From positions 1,550,001 through 1,614,000 of the forward strand of contig NZ_CP054141.1 in NCBI RefSeq assembly GCF_013284035.1: a stretch of DNA of 64,000 nt, in the 5' to 3' direction. How positions within the stretch are numbered: the first letter of the stretch is position 1; each line of letters opens with the position of its first letter. The stretch comes from Flavobacterium sp. M31R6. Its GTDB lineage: Bacteria; Bacteroidota; Bacteroidia; Flavobacteriales; Flavobacteriaceae. The notes under the pieces were generated by a model. That model worked only from the letters and a program-made list of their open reading frames with translations. It had not been told where the DNA came from and searched no databases. Position numbers and translations under genes: made by a program. Shown piece after piece: positions 1-8,160 of the stretch.

Positions 1-2
1 AT

Positions 3-506
3 CACTCAATTTTTAGAGCATTCAATAAAGGAGCTTTAGGAATGCTGAAAGTAACTGGTGAAGAAAATAAAAAAATCTATTCTGGTACAACGCAAGAAGG
101 AATATATTTACCTGAAGGTGGAAATATTCAAAATATGCCAGAAGGAAAAAAAGAAGCCAAATCTACTGTAGCCAAAACGCTTCCTGAACAAATTAAATCG
201 GGAAAAGCTATCTTCGGTACAACTTGTTTTGCTTGTCACCAATCTGAAGGTCAAGGGGTACCGAACGCATTTCCTCCGCTTGCAAAATCAGATTTCTTGA
301 ATGCTGATCCTAAAAGAGCAATTCAAGTTGTCATAAGAGGATTGAGTGGTGAGATTACTGTAAATGGCAAAAAAATAAACAGTGTGATGCCAAGTCAAAA
401 TCTATCTGATGATGAAATCGCTGATGTTCTAACTTATGTTTACAGCAGTTGGGGTAATAATAAAACAGTAGTAACACCAGCAATGGTAAAAGCTCAAAGA
501 AAATAA
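3..506 (+). CDS. nirK: Copper nitrite reductase fused to cytochrome c, C-terminal part (5' end outside window)
   Basis: NirK reduces nitrite to nitric oxide in the periplasm. The reading frame is open from base 3 and has no start in the window. Its first codons read HSIFRAFNKGALGMLKVTGE, which matches the end of the NirK cupredoxin domain; the first His corresponds to the type-2 copper ligand (His306 of the Alcaligenes enzyme). A linker of about 50 residues follows, then a class I cytochrome c domain with CFACH (bases 225-239) and a VMPSQ segment holding the likely axial Met. NirK-cytochrome c fusions are known in several bacteria; the fused heme feeds electrons to the type-1 copper. The ATG at 42 is internal and not a start. 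It is the first visible gene of a co-directional cluster running to 3670. Confidence 0.85.
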   Translation, partial: HSIFRAFNKGALGMLKVTGEENKKIYSGTTQEGIYLPEGGNIQNMPEGKKEAKSTVAKTLPEQIKSGKAIFGTTCFACHQSEGQGVPNAFPPLAKSDFLNADPKRAIQVVIRGLSGEITVNGKKINSVMPSQNLSDDEIADVLTYVYSSWGNNKTVVTPAMVKAQRK

Positions 507-534
507 TAAACACAATTTTAAATATTTATAAGTC

Positions 535-912
535 ATGAAAAAATACATTTTAGGAATAGCATTAATTGGATTAAGTTTAAAAGGTTTTAGCCAAGATGCA
601 AACAAAGGAAAAGGGGTTTATACCAAAACCTGCATCGCTTGTCATCAAGCTACTGGGGCAGGAATACCTGGCGCTTTTCCTCCATTGGCCAAATCAGATT
701 ATTTGAATGCCGATGTTAACCGAGCTATTAAACAAGTAATCAAAGGATCTAATGGTACAATCACCGTAAATGGAAAGAAATTCACTGGAGCTATGCCTCC
801 TCAAGCTTTGAGTGACCAACAAATTGCGGATGTACTTACTTATGTATACGCAAGCTGGGGAAATAGTAAAAAATCAGTGACTGTAGCAATGGTGAAAGCC
901 CAAAGAAAATAA
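535..912 (+). CDS. Periplasmic class I cytochrome c, paralogue of the NirK heme domain
   Basis: 125 residues with a Sec signal peptide (ending near GFSQ, residue 20), one heme site CIACH at residues 33-37 and a probable Met ligand in AMPPQ. By hand alignment about two thirds of the ~100 mature residues are identical to the cytochrome domain at the end of the preceding NirK, including the C-terminal VKAQRK. It therefore looks like a duplicated, free-standing copy of that domain. Its likely role is shuttling electrons to NirK. It starts 28 bases after the nirK stop, so it is co-transcribed. Confidence 0.85.
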   Translation: MKKYILGIALIGLSLKGFSQDANKGKGVYTKTCIACHQATGAGIPGAFPPLAKSDYLNADVNRAIKQVIKGSNGTITVNGKKFTGAMPPQALSDQQIADVLTYVYASWGNSKKSVTVAMVKAQRK

Positions 913-939
913 TAAATACCAAAAGTAAAAAGAGCCTCA

Positions 940-1707
940 ATGTTCCCACTAAAAAAAATACTAACCTTCTTTTTATTGTTGATTTGCGTTACTCTTTTTG
1001 CTCAAGACGTTAAAATGGTACCTATAAATGGGGGAACTTTTGTTCCCCTTTATGGAGCCACTACAAAAAAGCCAGTCAAAGTGGAACCATTTAGCATAGA
1101 TGTGTATCCTGTTACGAATGCGCAATACCTTGCTTTTGTTAAAAAATATCCAGATTACAGTCGCTCGAAAATGAAAGGATTATACGCAGACAAAAGTTAT
1201 CTAACCCAATGGGAAAGTGATTTTAGTTTCGGAAAAAATAATCTGAGTAATGCTCCTATAACTAATGTTTCCTGGTTTGCTGCCAAGAAATATTGTGAGT
1301 GTCAAGGAAAGCGATTGCCTTCCATGGACGAGTGGGAATATGTGGCTATGGCGGATGAAAAACGATCTGATGCCCGTACCAAAGAAGAATTTAACAGATA
1401 CATTTTATCTTGGTACGAAAAACCAAAAACCTATTCGAATCCTGTTGGGCAAACTTTCAAAAACTATTGGGGTGTCTATGATATGCATGGTTTGGTCTGG
1501 GAATGGACATCGGACTTCAATAGCATTTTTCTTTCGGGAGAATCCAGAAAAGATAAAGACACCGATAAGAATCTCTTTTGCGGAAGCGGGTCAGTAAATG
1601 CAACCGATTTGATGAATTATGCCGCTTTTATGCGCTACGCTTTTAGAGGAAGTCTAAAGGCCAATTACACTACAAAAAATTTAGGTTTTCGATGTGCTAA
1701 AGATTAA
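940..1707 (+). CDS. NirV-like formylglycine-generating-enzyme family protein
   Basis: 255 residues: a signal peptide (residues 1-21, ending LFAQ), then a FGE-sulfatase/SUMF1 fold. Recognisable family segments are VTNAQYLAFV, PITNVSWFAAKKYCE, RLPSMDEWEYVA, YDMHGLVWEWTSD and the C-terminal LGFRCA. The two-cysteine active site of true formylglycine-generating enzymes (an RGGSW..C....C arrangement) is replaced by RGSLKANYTTKNLGFRC, so sulfatase activation is unlikely. NirV proteins of this family are commonly encoded beside nirK, and their role in NirK maturation or function is not settled. The gene lies 27 bases after the cytochrome gene and overlaps the next gene by one base. Confidence 0.75.
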   Translation: MFPLKKILTFFLLLICVTLFAQDVKMVPINGGTFVPLYGATTKKPVKVEPFSIDVYPVTNAQYLAFVKKYPDYSRSKMKGLYADKSYLTQWESDFSFGKNNLSNAPITNVSWFAAKKYCECQGKRLPSMDEWEYVAMADEKRSDARTKEEFNRYILSWYEKPKTYSNPVGQTFKNYWGVYDMHGLVWEWTSDFNSIFLSGESRKDKDTDKNLFCGSGSVNATDLMNYAAFMRYAFRGSLKANYTTKNLGFRCAKD

Positions 1708-2384
1708 TGGCAGCTTTCGAGACTCAACCAAAACCAAACAAAATGAAATCAATGTTAACCCAAAACCAAAAAGGAATTCTAAAAAAAGGATGGTCTTATT
1801 TACTTGTTTTGCCCATCTTAATATTTATTTTTGCGTTCCAGAGCTGTAATAAAAAAGAGACTGTAGATAAAAACAAGCCTATATCGGATTTGTCCATATA
1901 CAATTTACCTTCCAAATGGACGAATCAAAATGGACAGAATATCGAAATGAAAGATTTGAGAGGAAAAGTACTGGTCATGGTTATGATTTATACTTCCTGC
2001 AAATCGGCTTGTCCTCGTTTGGTGGCAGATATGCGTAATATAGAATCTCGTTTGCCTGACGATATCAAGGAACATGTGAAATTGGTGTTAGTGAGTATTG
2101 ATCCTGAAGTGGATACGCCAAAACGATTAAAAGAATTTGCTATCGCCAATAAAATGGATGGTGAGCAATGGGAGTTTTTGAGATCAACAGAGGAAAATAC
2201 AAGAGAGTTTGCGGCAGTTTTGGCTGTCAATTACAAGAAAATTGCACCACTTGAATTCTCTCATTCTAATATTATAAGTGTTTTTAATGCCGAAGGAGAA
2301 TTGGCCTATCAACAAGAAGGATTAGGAGTAAACTCAGACGAAACCATCAAAAAAATAACAGAAGAAGCGGTTAAACTAAATTAA
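1707..2384 (+). CDS. SCO1/SenC-family copper chaperone lipoprotein
   Basis: 225 residues with thioredoxin fold. A hydrophobic segment ends in FQSC, a lipoprotein signal, so the domain is probably anchored in the periplasm. The copper site CxxxCP is present as CKSACP, and the conserved distal His lies in LEFSHSNII. SCO proteins insert or reduce copper for CuA sites; in a nir cluster the obvious client is NirK. The ATG at 1707 overlaps the nirV-like stop codon. The ATG at 1743 gives a more usual signal peptide and is an equally plausible start. Confidence 0.85.
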   Translation: MAAFETQPKPNKMKSMLTQNQKGILKKGWSYLLVLPILIFIFAFQSCNKKETVDKNKPISDLSIYNLPSKWTNQNGQNIEMKDLRGKVLVMVMIYTSCKSACPRLVADMRNIESRLPDDIKEHVKLVLVSIDPEVDTPKRLKEFAIANKMDGEQWEFLRSTEENTREFAAVLAVNYKKIAPLEFSHSNIISVFNAEGELAYQQEGLGVNSDETIKKITEEAVKLN

Positions 2385-2395
2385 AATCCCACCAA

Positions 2396-3670
2396 ATGAA
2401 GATATTTAAAATAATGGCACTGGCAGTTGTGTTAATAGCCAGTATGAATACTTTTGCCCAAGAATTTGATGCCAATTTACAAATTAGACCTCGTTACGAA
2501 TTTAGGAACGGTTACAAAGCTCCGATTCCTTATGGAGAAACACCAGGTCAGTTTATATCGGGAAGAACGCGTTTGAACTTAAACTTCAAGCAAGATAAAT
2601 TTGTTACCAAACTTACAATGCAAAATGTTCGTGTTTGGGGAGATGTGGCGCCAAATACCAAATCGGATGCGAATGGGATTCAAATATTTGAGGCTTGGGC
2701 ACAATACAATTTTAATGAGAAATGGAGTACCCGTATTGGTCGTCAAGTAATTTCGTATGATAACCAGCGTATTCTTGGTGAAGCCGATTGGGCGCAACAA
2801 GCACAAAGCCATGATGCTTTATCTGCAACTTATAAAAGTGGAAAAAGCCATCTAGACATGGCCATTGCCTATAATGCTAATGGCGAAACGGATATTGCCA
2901 CACCTTATACTGTAGCCAATTACAAAGCGATGCAATATGCCTGGTATCATACTGACTTGGGTAAAATAAATATGAGTTTACTATTTTTAAACACAGGTTA
3001 CGAAAATAAACTAGTCGCTCCAATTCCAACTCCAACTCCAGAATTAAAAGTAGATTATATGCAAACTTTTGGTACCTATATGAATACCAAAGGGAAATCT
3101 TGGGATGGCAATCTATGGTTCTATGGACAAACAGGGAAAAGCTCGACTTATACCGTAAGTGCTTTTGACGCAGCCTTAAATTTTAATTATGCGTTGACAG
3201 ATAAGTTCAAAGCTGGTCTTGGATATGAATTCTTATCAGGAAAAAGTCAGGCTAATACCAGTACCGACATAAAATCATTTAATCCTATTTTTGGAACCAA
3301 CCATGGGTTCAATGGTTATATGGATTATTTCTATGTAGGAAATCATAAAAACTCGGTAGGCTTGCAAGATGCTTTTCTGAAATTCGGATACGCAGTGAAT
3401 AAATGGCAGTTTGCATTATTGCCACATGTTTTTAATGCTGCCAATACAGTTTTGGATGCTAGTGGAAATGAAATGAGTAACTATCTTGGTACAGAAGTCG
3501 ATTTTACATTTGGCTATTCAGTACATAAATTTGTAAACATAACTGGCGGTTATTCCCAAATGTTTGCAACAGATACCATGCAAAGACTGAAAGGTGGTGA
3601 TGTTAATCACACCAACAATTGGGCTTGGGTCATGATTAATGTGAACCCTCAAATTTTTTCTTTTAAATAA
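2396..3670 (+). CDS. Outer-membrane beta-barrel porin (alginate-export-like)
   Basis: 424 residues with a clear signal peptide (cleavage after NTFAQ, residue 22). The rest alternates short amphipathic strands and turns and ends in Phe-Lys, as expected for an outer-membrane barrel. It resembles the alginate_exp family of porins found beside respiratory genes in Bacteroidota. It is the last gene of the nir cluster (11 bases after the SCO gene) and is followed by a hairpin terminator. A role in nitrite/nitrate or small-anion passage is inferred only from position. Confidence 0.7.
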   Translation: MKIFKIMALAVVLIASMNTFAQEFDANLQIRPRYEFRNGYKAPIPYGETPGQFISGRTRLNLNFKQDKFVTKLTMQNVRVWGDVAPNTKSDANGIQIFEAWAQYNFNEKWSTRIGRQVISYDNQRILGEADWAQQAQSHDALSATYKSGKSHLDMAIAYNANGETDIATPYTVANYKAMQYAWYHTDLGKINMSLLFLNTGYENKLVAPIPTPTPELKVDYMQTFGTYMNTKGKSWDGNLWFYGQTGKSSTYTVSAFDAALNFNYALTDKFKAGLGYEFLSGKSQANTSTDIKSFNPIFGTNHGFNGYMDYFYVGNHKNSVGLQDAFLKFGYAVNKWQFALLPHVFNAANTVLDASGNEMSNYLGTEVDFTFGYSVHKFVNITGGYSQMFATDTMQRLKGGDVNHTNNWAWVMINVNPQIFSFK

Positions 3671-3694
3671 AGGTGTTAATTTCTTGTGTAAACG

Positions 3695-3727
3695 AAAAGG
3701 AGCTTCAAATTGGAGCTCTTTTTTTAT
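3695..3727 (+). terminator. Rho-independent terminator of the nir cluster
   Basis: GAGCT..AGCTC hairpin followed by seven or more T, 25 bases after the porin stop. Its sequence is nearly the same as the hairpins at 5704 and 6337. Confidence 0.75.
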
Positions 3728-3732
3728 TGATT

Positions 3733-3842
3733 TTAATACGTTCTACAGTTCAGTAATTCATTCTGAATTTGCTTTAACAAGCCAACATCATCGACAGATT
3801 TTAGTTTGTCTACTATTTTTGTTTTAATTCTGAACTGCTCAT
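3733..3842 (-). pseudogene. Frameshifted relic of a ParD/RelB-like antitoxin gene
   Basis: On the minus strand an ATG at 3842 opens MSSSELKQK and then meets TAG. Shifting one base in the A-run restores KIVDKLKSVDDVGLLKQ, which aligns with the N-terminus of the intact antitoxin at 6028-6264 (ELKLEIFDKLKSIEDEGLLKK). The relic spans 110 bases, one short of 37 codons, so a single-base loss in an A-tract explains it. Only the first ~36 codons remain and no toxin follows. The rest of the 382-base gap (3671-4052) holds a terminator and a promoter. Confidence 0.65.
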
Positions 3843-4000
3843 AATGGCATGGTTTTGGATAAGCAAAGAAATGAAACAAAAAAATATTTGTTTTAATTTG
3901 AATTTTTGAGTGGGAAGATGTGTTTTGGTTTAAAGCAGTTGTTTTTTTGATGTATTGTTAAATAAATACCTTTCATATTAGTGTCAATTTAAAACAGCTA

Positions 4001-4008
4001 TAAATTTG
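4001..4008 (+). promoter_or_regulatory. Bacteroidota minus-7 element for the propeller lipoprotein
   Basis: TAAATTTG, a perfect TAnnTTTG match, 45 bases before the ATG at 4053. Confidence 0.5.
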
Positions 4009-4052
4009 CCTCCCTCTCAAATAAATAATAAATAATTTATTATAGTTTAATT

Positions 4053-5678
4053 ATGAAAAAAAGTATTTTTGGGCTACTTGCCTGTTCTTTTTTGGTTTTT
4101 CAGAGTTGTCAAAATGATGGTGATAGCGTTAATGTAGATCAAAATGCAAAAGTTATTTTAAACACAAATTCTCAAAATTTGTCTGGCAGAATGAATAACG
4201 ATAACCTAGGTATTATCGGTTTGATTACCACTAAAACTACTGGTAAATCTTCTGCAAATGAAGCCTCTTCTGATTTTCCAATGGCATTATTGGCGGAATT
4301 TAATCCTCCTACTTACAACGGTTTGACTTTGAAAGCGACGCATGTTGATGTTAAGGACAATTATGTGTATGTTTCTTATAACACCCAAGGTGAAACTTAC
4401 TTAGGTGGAATAGATGTAATTGATGTTTCTCAACCTAATAATCCACAGCTTATTATACAAGCGATTTTACCAAATGTTGATATTAGCACTGTCGTTTACG
4501 ATAATGGGAATCTTTACCTAGCAGGGGCAATGGATGTTGATAAAAATGCTCAATTGACTAGTGCTGCATTTGTTGGTAAAATGCCACTTCAAGCTGGGAA
4601 GTTGACTGATAACTACACGACTGTTTCTTTAGAAAGTAATGTTGGTACTGGAGTTGCGGTTGCAGATTCTAAATATTACGGTATATCCGGAAGCAACGGT
4701 GTTGTTGCAAAAATTGACAAAGCAACAAATATTGTTGAGACCACTATTCATGTTGTCGATTTGCGAGCGTTGAGACGTATTGATAATAAAATTGTAGTCT
4801 TAAGTGGTACAGAAGGAGTGAAAGTTTTTAATGCCGATAATTTAAGTCTGCTTTCTTCTTTTTCGACTTCTAAAGATGTTTTAGAGGCTAAAAGAACAAT
4901 TGATTTTCAAGGGAATAATTTGTTGGTTTCTGAAGGATATCAGGGACTAAAAGTATATAATTTAAACTCAGGAAGTTTGCTTCAAAGTTTGCCATTGCCA
5001 ACTAATTTAGCTGGTGTTGATGCTGGTGATGTAGTTACTAATGCTGTATCTGTAAATGGTGATTTTGTATATGTTGCCAATGGAGCCGCAGGTGTTTCTG
5101 TGTATAAAAATGTAAATAGCAGTTTGTCTTCTTTAGGGTCAATTCAATTAGGAGGTTCTGCAAACTATGTAAAGAGTGTTGGAGATTATATTTTTGTAGC
5201 TTCTGGAAATGGAGGATTAAAAATTATCAAAAAAATTAGCAGCGCCCCTCAATCACTCGCTTGTGATGGTTTTATTGCTTATCCAGGTTCTGCTTACTTG
5301 AACGTAAATTCGGGAGAAACATTTAATTATAAAGGTGATCAGTCGCTCTATACCGTTAATGTCAACCAAAATCTTAATTGGTGTGGAGTTCTTGCTGCAG
5401 CTCAAGGAGTAACAGTAAACAGTAATGGTGTTTTTTCTATAAAAGGAGGTCTATATGTTGGTACTACCAAAAATTCATCTACTTTAATAGTTAATGGAAC
5501 TCTTAATATTGAAGGTGATTTAATGGTGTATGGAAATGTGATTTTGAATAGCGGTGCCAAACTTCAATTTTTAGGGGCAGGCGGACATATGATAATTACT
5601 GGGACTGTAACTAAAAATAGTGGAGTTACAATTACAGGAAATTACATTGATGATAGAAATCAAGGTAAATTGAAATAA
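4053..5678 (+). CDS. Beta-propeller (LVIVD-repeat-like) lipoprotein
   Basis: 541 residues. A lipoprotein signal ends at VFQSC (Cys near residue 19), so it is probably surface or periplasm anchored. The middle part holds repeated blocks of the type YVYVSYN..GIDVIDVS, FVYVANGAAGVSVYK and YIFVASGNGGLKIIK, characteristic of LVIVD-type propeller blades. The last ~140 residues change character: short hydrophobic beta repeats (LIVNGTLNIEGDLMVYGNVIL) that suggest a right-handed beta-helix-like cap. No catalytic motif is visible. It stands alone between a promoter and a terminator. The substrate is unknown. Confidence 0.65.
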   Translation: MKKSIFGLLACSFLVFQSCQNDGDSVNVDQNAKVILNTNSQNLSGRMNNDNLGIIGLITTKTTGKSSANEASSDFPMALLAEFNPPTYNGLTLKATHVDVKDNYVYVSYNTQGETYLGGIDVIDVSQPNNPQLIIQAILPNVDISTVVYDNGNLYLAGAMDVDKNAQLTSAAFVGKMPLQAGKLTDNYTTVSLESNVGTGVAVADSKYYGISGSNGVVAKIDKATNIVETTIHVVDLRALRRIDNKIVVLSGTEGVKVFNADNLSLLSSFSTSKDVLEAKRTIDFQGNNLLVSEGYQGLKVYNLNSGSLLQSLPLPTNLAGVDAGDVVTNAVSVNGDFVYVANGAAGVSVYKNVNSSLSSLGSIQLGGSANYVKSVGDYIFVASGNGGLKIIKKISSAPQSLACDGFIAYPGSAYLNVNSGETFNYKGDQSLYTVNVNQNLNWCGVLAAAQGVTVNSNGVFSIKGGLYVGTTKNSSTLIVNGTLNIEGDLMVYGNVILNSGAKLQFLGAGGHMIITGTVTKNSGVTITGNYIDDRNQGKLK

Positions 5679-5703
5679 AAAATTAGCTTTGGGCTGAAAA
5701 TAG

Positions 5704-5737
5704 AAAAGGAGCTTCAAATTTGAAGCTCCTTTTTTTA
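5704..5737. terminator. Bidirectional terminator between the lipoprotein and the toxin gene
   Basis: A 30-base perfect palindrome (arms AAAAGGAGCTTCAAA) with A-tract on one side and T-tract on the other. It serves both converging genes and its T-tract includes the toxin stop codon. Confidence 0.8.
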
Positions 5738-6046
5738 TTGTTTTTTTAGAATCTTAAAAAGTTTTTTCGGGTTTTGTCGATTGTCCCAAAAAGCAACAAC
5801 AATTAATTCTTTCTCTGTTGTTTTGTAATAAATATTATAATGACCCAAAGTTGAGGTTCTAATATCTTTGTAGTCTGTATTAATAAAACTTTCAGGGTTA
5901 TTGAGTAGAAATTGTACTCTTTCTAAGATTTGAAAAATCAGTTTTTCAGAATAGGTAGAAGATTTATTTCGTTTTGCCCAATAACTCAATATCTTTCTTC
6001 TTTCACGAACTGCTGTATCAGTCCAAATTACTGTTTTGACAACCAT
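5735..6046 (-). CDS. ParE/RelE-family toxin
   Basis: 103 residues. Features of the ParE/RelE fold are visible: an N-terminal WTDTAVRERRKILSYW helix, a central ILERVQFLLNNPESF segment, the DIRTSTLGHYNIYYK strand with basic residues, and VVAFWDNRQNP at the end. Such toxins inhibit gyrase (ParE) or cut mRNA (RelE); the sequence alone does not decide which. It overlaps the antitoxin gene by 19 bases, the usual antitoxin-first order, so the two are co-expressed. Confidence 0.8.
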   Translation of the reverse strand: MVVKTVIWTDTAVRERRKILSYWAKRNKSSTYSEKLIFQILERVQFLLNNPESFINTDYKDIRTSTLGHYNIYYKTTEKELIVVAFWDNRQNPKKLFKILKKQ

Positions 6047-6264
6047 TCCAAATCTTCTTTGTCTAATTGCTCTTGCGAAATGACTCTTCCCGCTTTTATA
6101 TCTTCCTCTCCTTCTTTTACCATATTTAATTCGTATTCATTTAAATGGTAAATTTTATCTTCCTCAACTGTCTTTAGTAAAGTCATTATTTTTTTTAACA
6201 AGCCCTCGTCTTCTATAGATTTTAGTTTGTCAAATATTTCTAGTTTTAATTCTAAAGTACTCAT
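6028..6264 (-). CDS. Antitoxin of a ParDE/RelBE-type module
   Basis: 78 residues starting at MSTLELK; an upstream in-frame ATG at 6288 adds eight hydrophobic residues and has no homology to the relic at 3842, so the later start is preferred. The N-terminal helix (LEIFDKLKSIEDEGLLKKIMTLL) and acidic C-terminal tail (GEEDIKAGRVISQEQLDKEDLEWLSKQ) fit a small antitoxin whose tail wraps the toxin. The conserved VISQEQL segment recurs in Bacteroidota antitoxins. It precedes and overlaps the toxin gene, and probably represses its own promoter. Confidence 0.75.
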   Translation of the reverse strand: MSTLELKLEIFDKLKSIEDEGLLKKIMTLLKTVEEDKIYHLNEYELNMVKEGEEDIKAGRVISQEQLDKEDLEWLSKQ

Positions 6265-6336
6265 AAATAGTATGATTTTGAAAAACAAAGTTAAGGAAAG
6301 AAAATGAATCTTTGTTTTATAGAAAACTTTTAAATA

Positions 6337-6367
6337 AAAAAAGGAGCTTCAATTTGAAACTCCTTTT
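6337..6367 (-). terminator. Terminator after lysS
   Basis: AAAAGGAGCTTC..GAAACTCCTTTT hairpin, 23 bases downstream of the lysS stop. It is the third near-copy of the 3695/5704 hairpins. Confidence 0.65.
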
Positions 6368-6389
6368 GTAAATATAGTTAGAATAAAAA

Positions 6390-8087
6390 TTACCCTTTCA
6401 ATCGACAAGCTTTTACATCCCCATCAACAACAACCTCAGTCAAGCCAAGAGCCGAAAGATTTTTCATAGCCTTGTCCCATTTTTTACCGCTCAATTCTGA
6501 TTTGATTTTTAGTGAACCAAATTCCATTTGGTTTTCATTCATCTGCAAAAGAGTAACAATTAATTTTTCATCTTCCTCAAGTTGAACCTGTTTTTTCTCT
6601 GGGCGCATTTGCGGGAACAACAAAACTTCCTGAATCGATGCATTGTTAGTCAAATACATAATCAAACGATCCATTCCAATTCCCATTCCAGATGTTGGAG
6701 GCATACCATATTCTAAAGCCCTTAAGAAATCTTCATCTATAATTCCGTTTGCTTCATCATCACCTTTTTCAGCCAAACGCATTTGGTCTTCAAAACGTTC
6801 ACGTTGATCAATAGGGTCATTCAATTCAGAATAAGCATTTGCAATTTCTTTACCGCAAACCATTAATTCAAAACGCTCAGTAAGTGCAGGATTATCGCGG
6901 TGTTCTTTACACAAAGGCGACATTTCTTTAGGATAATCTGTAATGAAAGTTGGCTGAATATAATTTCCTTCACATTTCGCTCCAAAAATCTCATCAATCA
7001 GTTTTCCTTTTCCCATTGTTTTATCAACTTCGATTCCCATTCCTCTTGCAGCTTCAAACAATTCGTCTTCGCTTTTTCCAGAAATATCAAAACCAGTAAA
7101 ATGTTTGATAGAATCCGTCATGGTAACACGTGCGTAAGGTGCTTTAAAGTTGATTTTATGCTCGCCAAAAGTAACTTCACTAGTTCCGTTTACAGCAATA
7201 GCACAATGCTCAATCAAACCTTCAGCAAATTCCATCATCCAGTTGTAGTCTTTGTAGGCTACATATATTTCCATTGCAGTAAATTCAGGATTATGCGTTC
7301 TGTCCATTCCTTCGTTACGGAAGTTTTTAGAGAACTCATAAACACCTTCAAAACCACCAACAATTAATCTTTTCAAATACAATTCGTTTGCAATACGCAT
7401 ATAAAGCGGAATATCAAGCGAATTATGATGCGTTATAAAAGGTCTTGCCGAAGCTCCACCCGGAATTGATTGTAAAACCGGAGTTTCAACCTCAAGATAA
7501 CCTGCATCATTAAAATAACCACGCATAGCAGTAAACAGCTTAGTACGTTTGATAAAAGTATCTTTAACATGTTGATTCACTGTTAAATCTACATAACGCA
7601 TTCTGTAACGCAATTCAGCATCGTTAAAAGCATCATGAACGTTTCCTTCTTCATCAACTTTAGGCAATGGCAACGGACGCAACGTTTTACTCAAAAACGT
7701 GAAACCACTCACGCGGATACATTTCGCACCAACTTGGGTAGTGAATAATTCTCCTTCAATACCAATAAAATCTCCCAAATCGGTCAATTTTTTAAATACT
7801 TGATTGTAAAGTGTTTTATCATCACCTTCGCACAAAACATCGCGATTCACGTACAATTGTATACGCCCTTCGCTATCCTGCAACTCAGCAAAACAAGCTT
7901 TTCCTTGATCTCTAACGCTCATCAAACGCCCGGCAACAATCACTTTTTTGCCCTCTTCAAAAGACTCCTTTATTTGCTTCGAAGTATGATTTACAGGAAA
8001 AAGATTGGCAGGATAAGGATTGATTCCTAAATTACGTAAAGATTGAAGTTTTTCTCTTCGGATGATTTCTTGTTCTGATAAGGCCAT
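6390..8087 (-). CDS. lysS: Lysine--tRNA ligase, class II
   Basis: 565 residues. LysS charges tRNA-Lys in the cytoplasm. The N-terminal OB-fold anticodon-binding domain (about residues 45-150) includes VIVAGRLMSVRDQGKACFAEL. The class II catalytic core shows motif 2 (FRNEGMDRTHNPEFTAMEIY) and motif 3 (SGMGIGMDRLIMYL). The C-terminus is extended by about 60 residues beyond motif 3, with a basic SELSGKKWDKAMKNLSALGL segment, as in other Bacteroidota LysS. It is preceded by a minus-7 promoter element and followed by a terminator, so it is monocistronic. Confidence 0.97.
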   Translation of the reverse strand: MALSEQEIIRREKLQSLRNLGINPYPANLFPVNHTSKQIKESFEEGKKVIVAGRLMSVRDQGKACFAELQDSEGRIQLYVNRDVLCEGDDKTLYNQVFKKLTDLGDFIGIEGELFTTQVGAKCIRVSGFTFLSKTLRPLPLPKVDEEGNVHDAFNDAELRYRMRYVDLTVNQHVKDTFIKRTKLFTAMRGYFNDAGYLEVETPVLQSIPGGASARPFITHHNSLDIPLYMRIANELYLKRLIVGGFEGVYEFSKNFRNEGMDRTHNPEFTAMEIYVAYKDYNWMMEFAEGLIEHCAIAVNGTSEVTFGEHKINFKAPYARVTMTDSIKHFTGFDISGKSEDELFEAARGMGIEVDKTMGKGKLIDEIFGAKCEGNYIQPTFITDYPKEMSPLCKEHRDNPALTERFELMVCGKEIANAYSELNDPIDQRERFEDQMRLAEKGDDEANGIIDEDFLRALEYGMPPTSGMGIGMDRLIMYLTNNASIQEVLLFPQMRPEKKQVQLEEDEKLIVTLLQMNENQMEFGSLKIKSELSGKKWDKAMKNLSALGLTEVVVDGDVKACRLKG

Positions 8088-8109
8088 TATATACTGTTTT
8101 TTAAGAGCG

Positions 8110-8117
8110 CAAAGATA
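8110..8117 (-). promoter_or_regulatory. Minus-7 element of lysS
   Basis: TATCTTTG on the minus strand, 22 bases upstream of the lysS ATG. Confidence 0.6.
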
Positions 8118-8160
8118 ACAAATTGATTGCAGATTTCAGAATGCAGATTTCAGATTTTTT

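Noticed and set aside
42..506. ATG at 42 as start of a 154-residue cytochrome protein
   Set aside because: The frame is open upstream and reads NirK sequence with the copper-ligand His, so 42 is internal.
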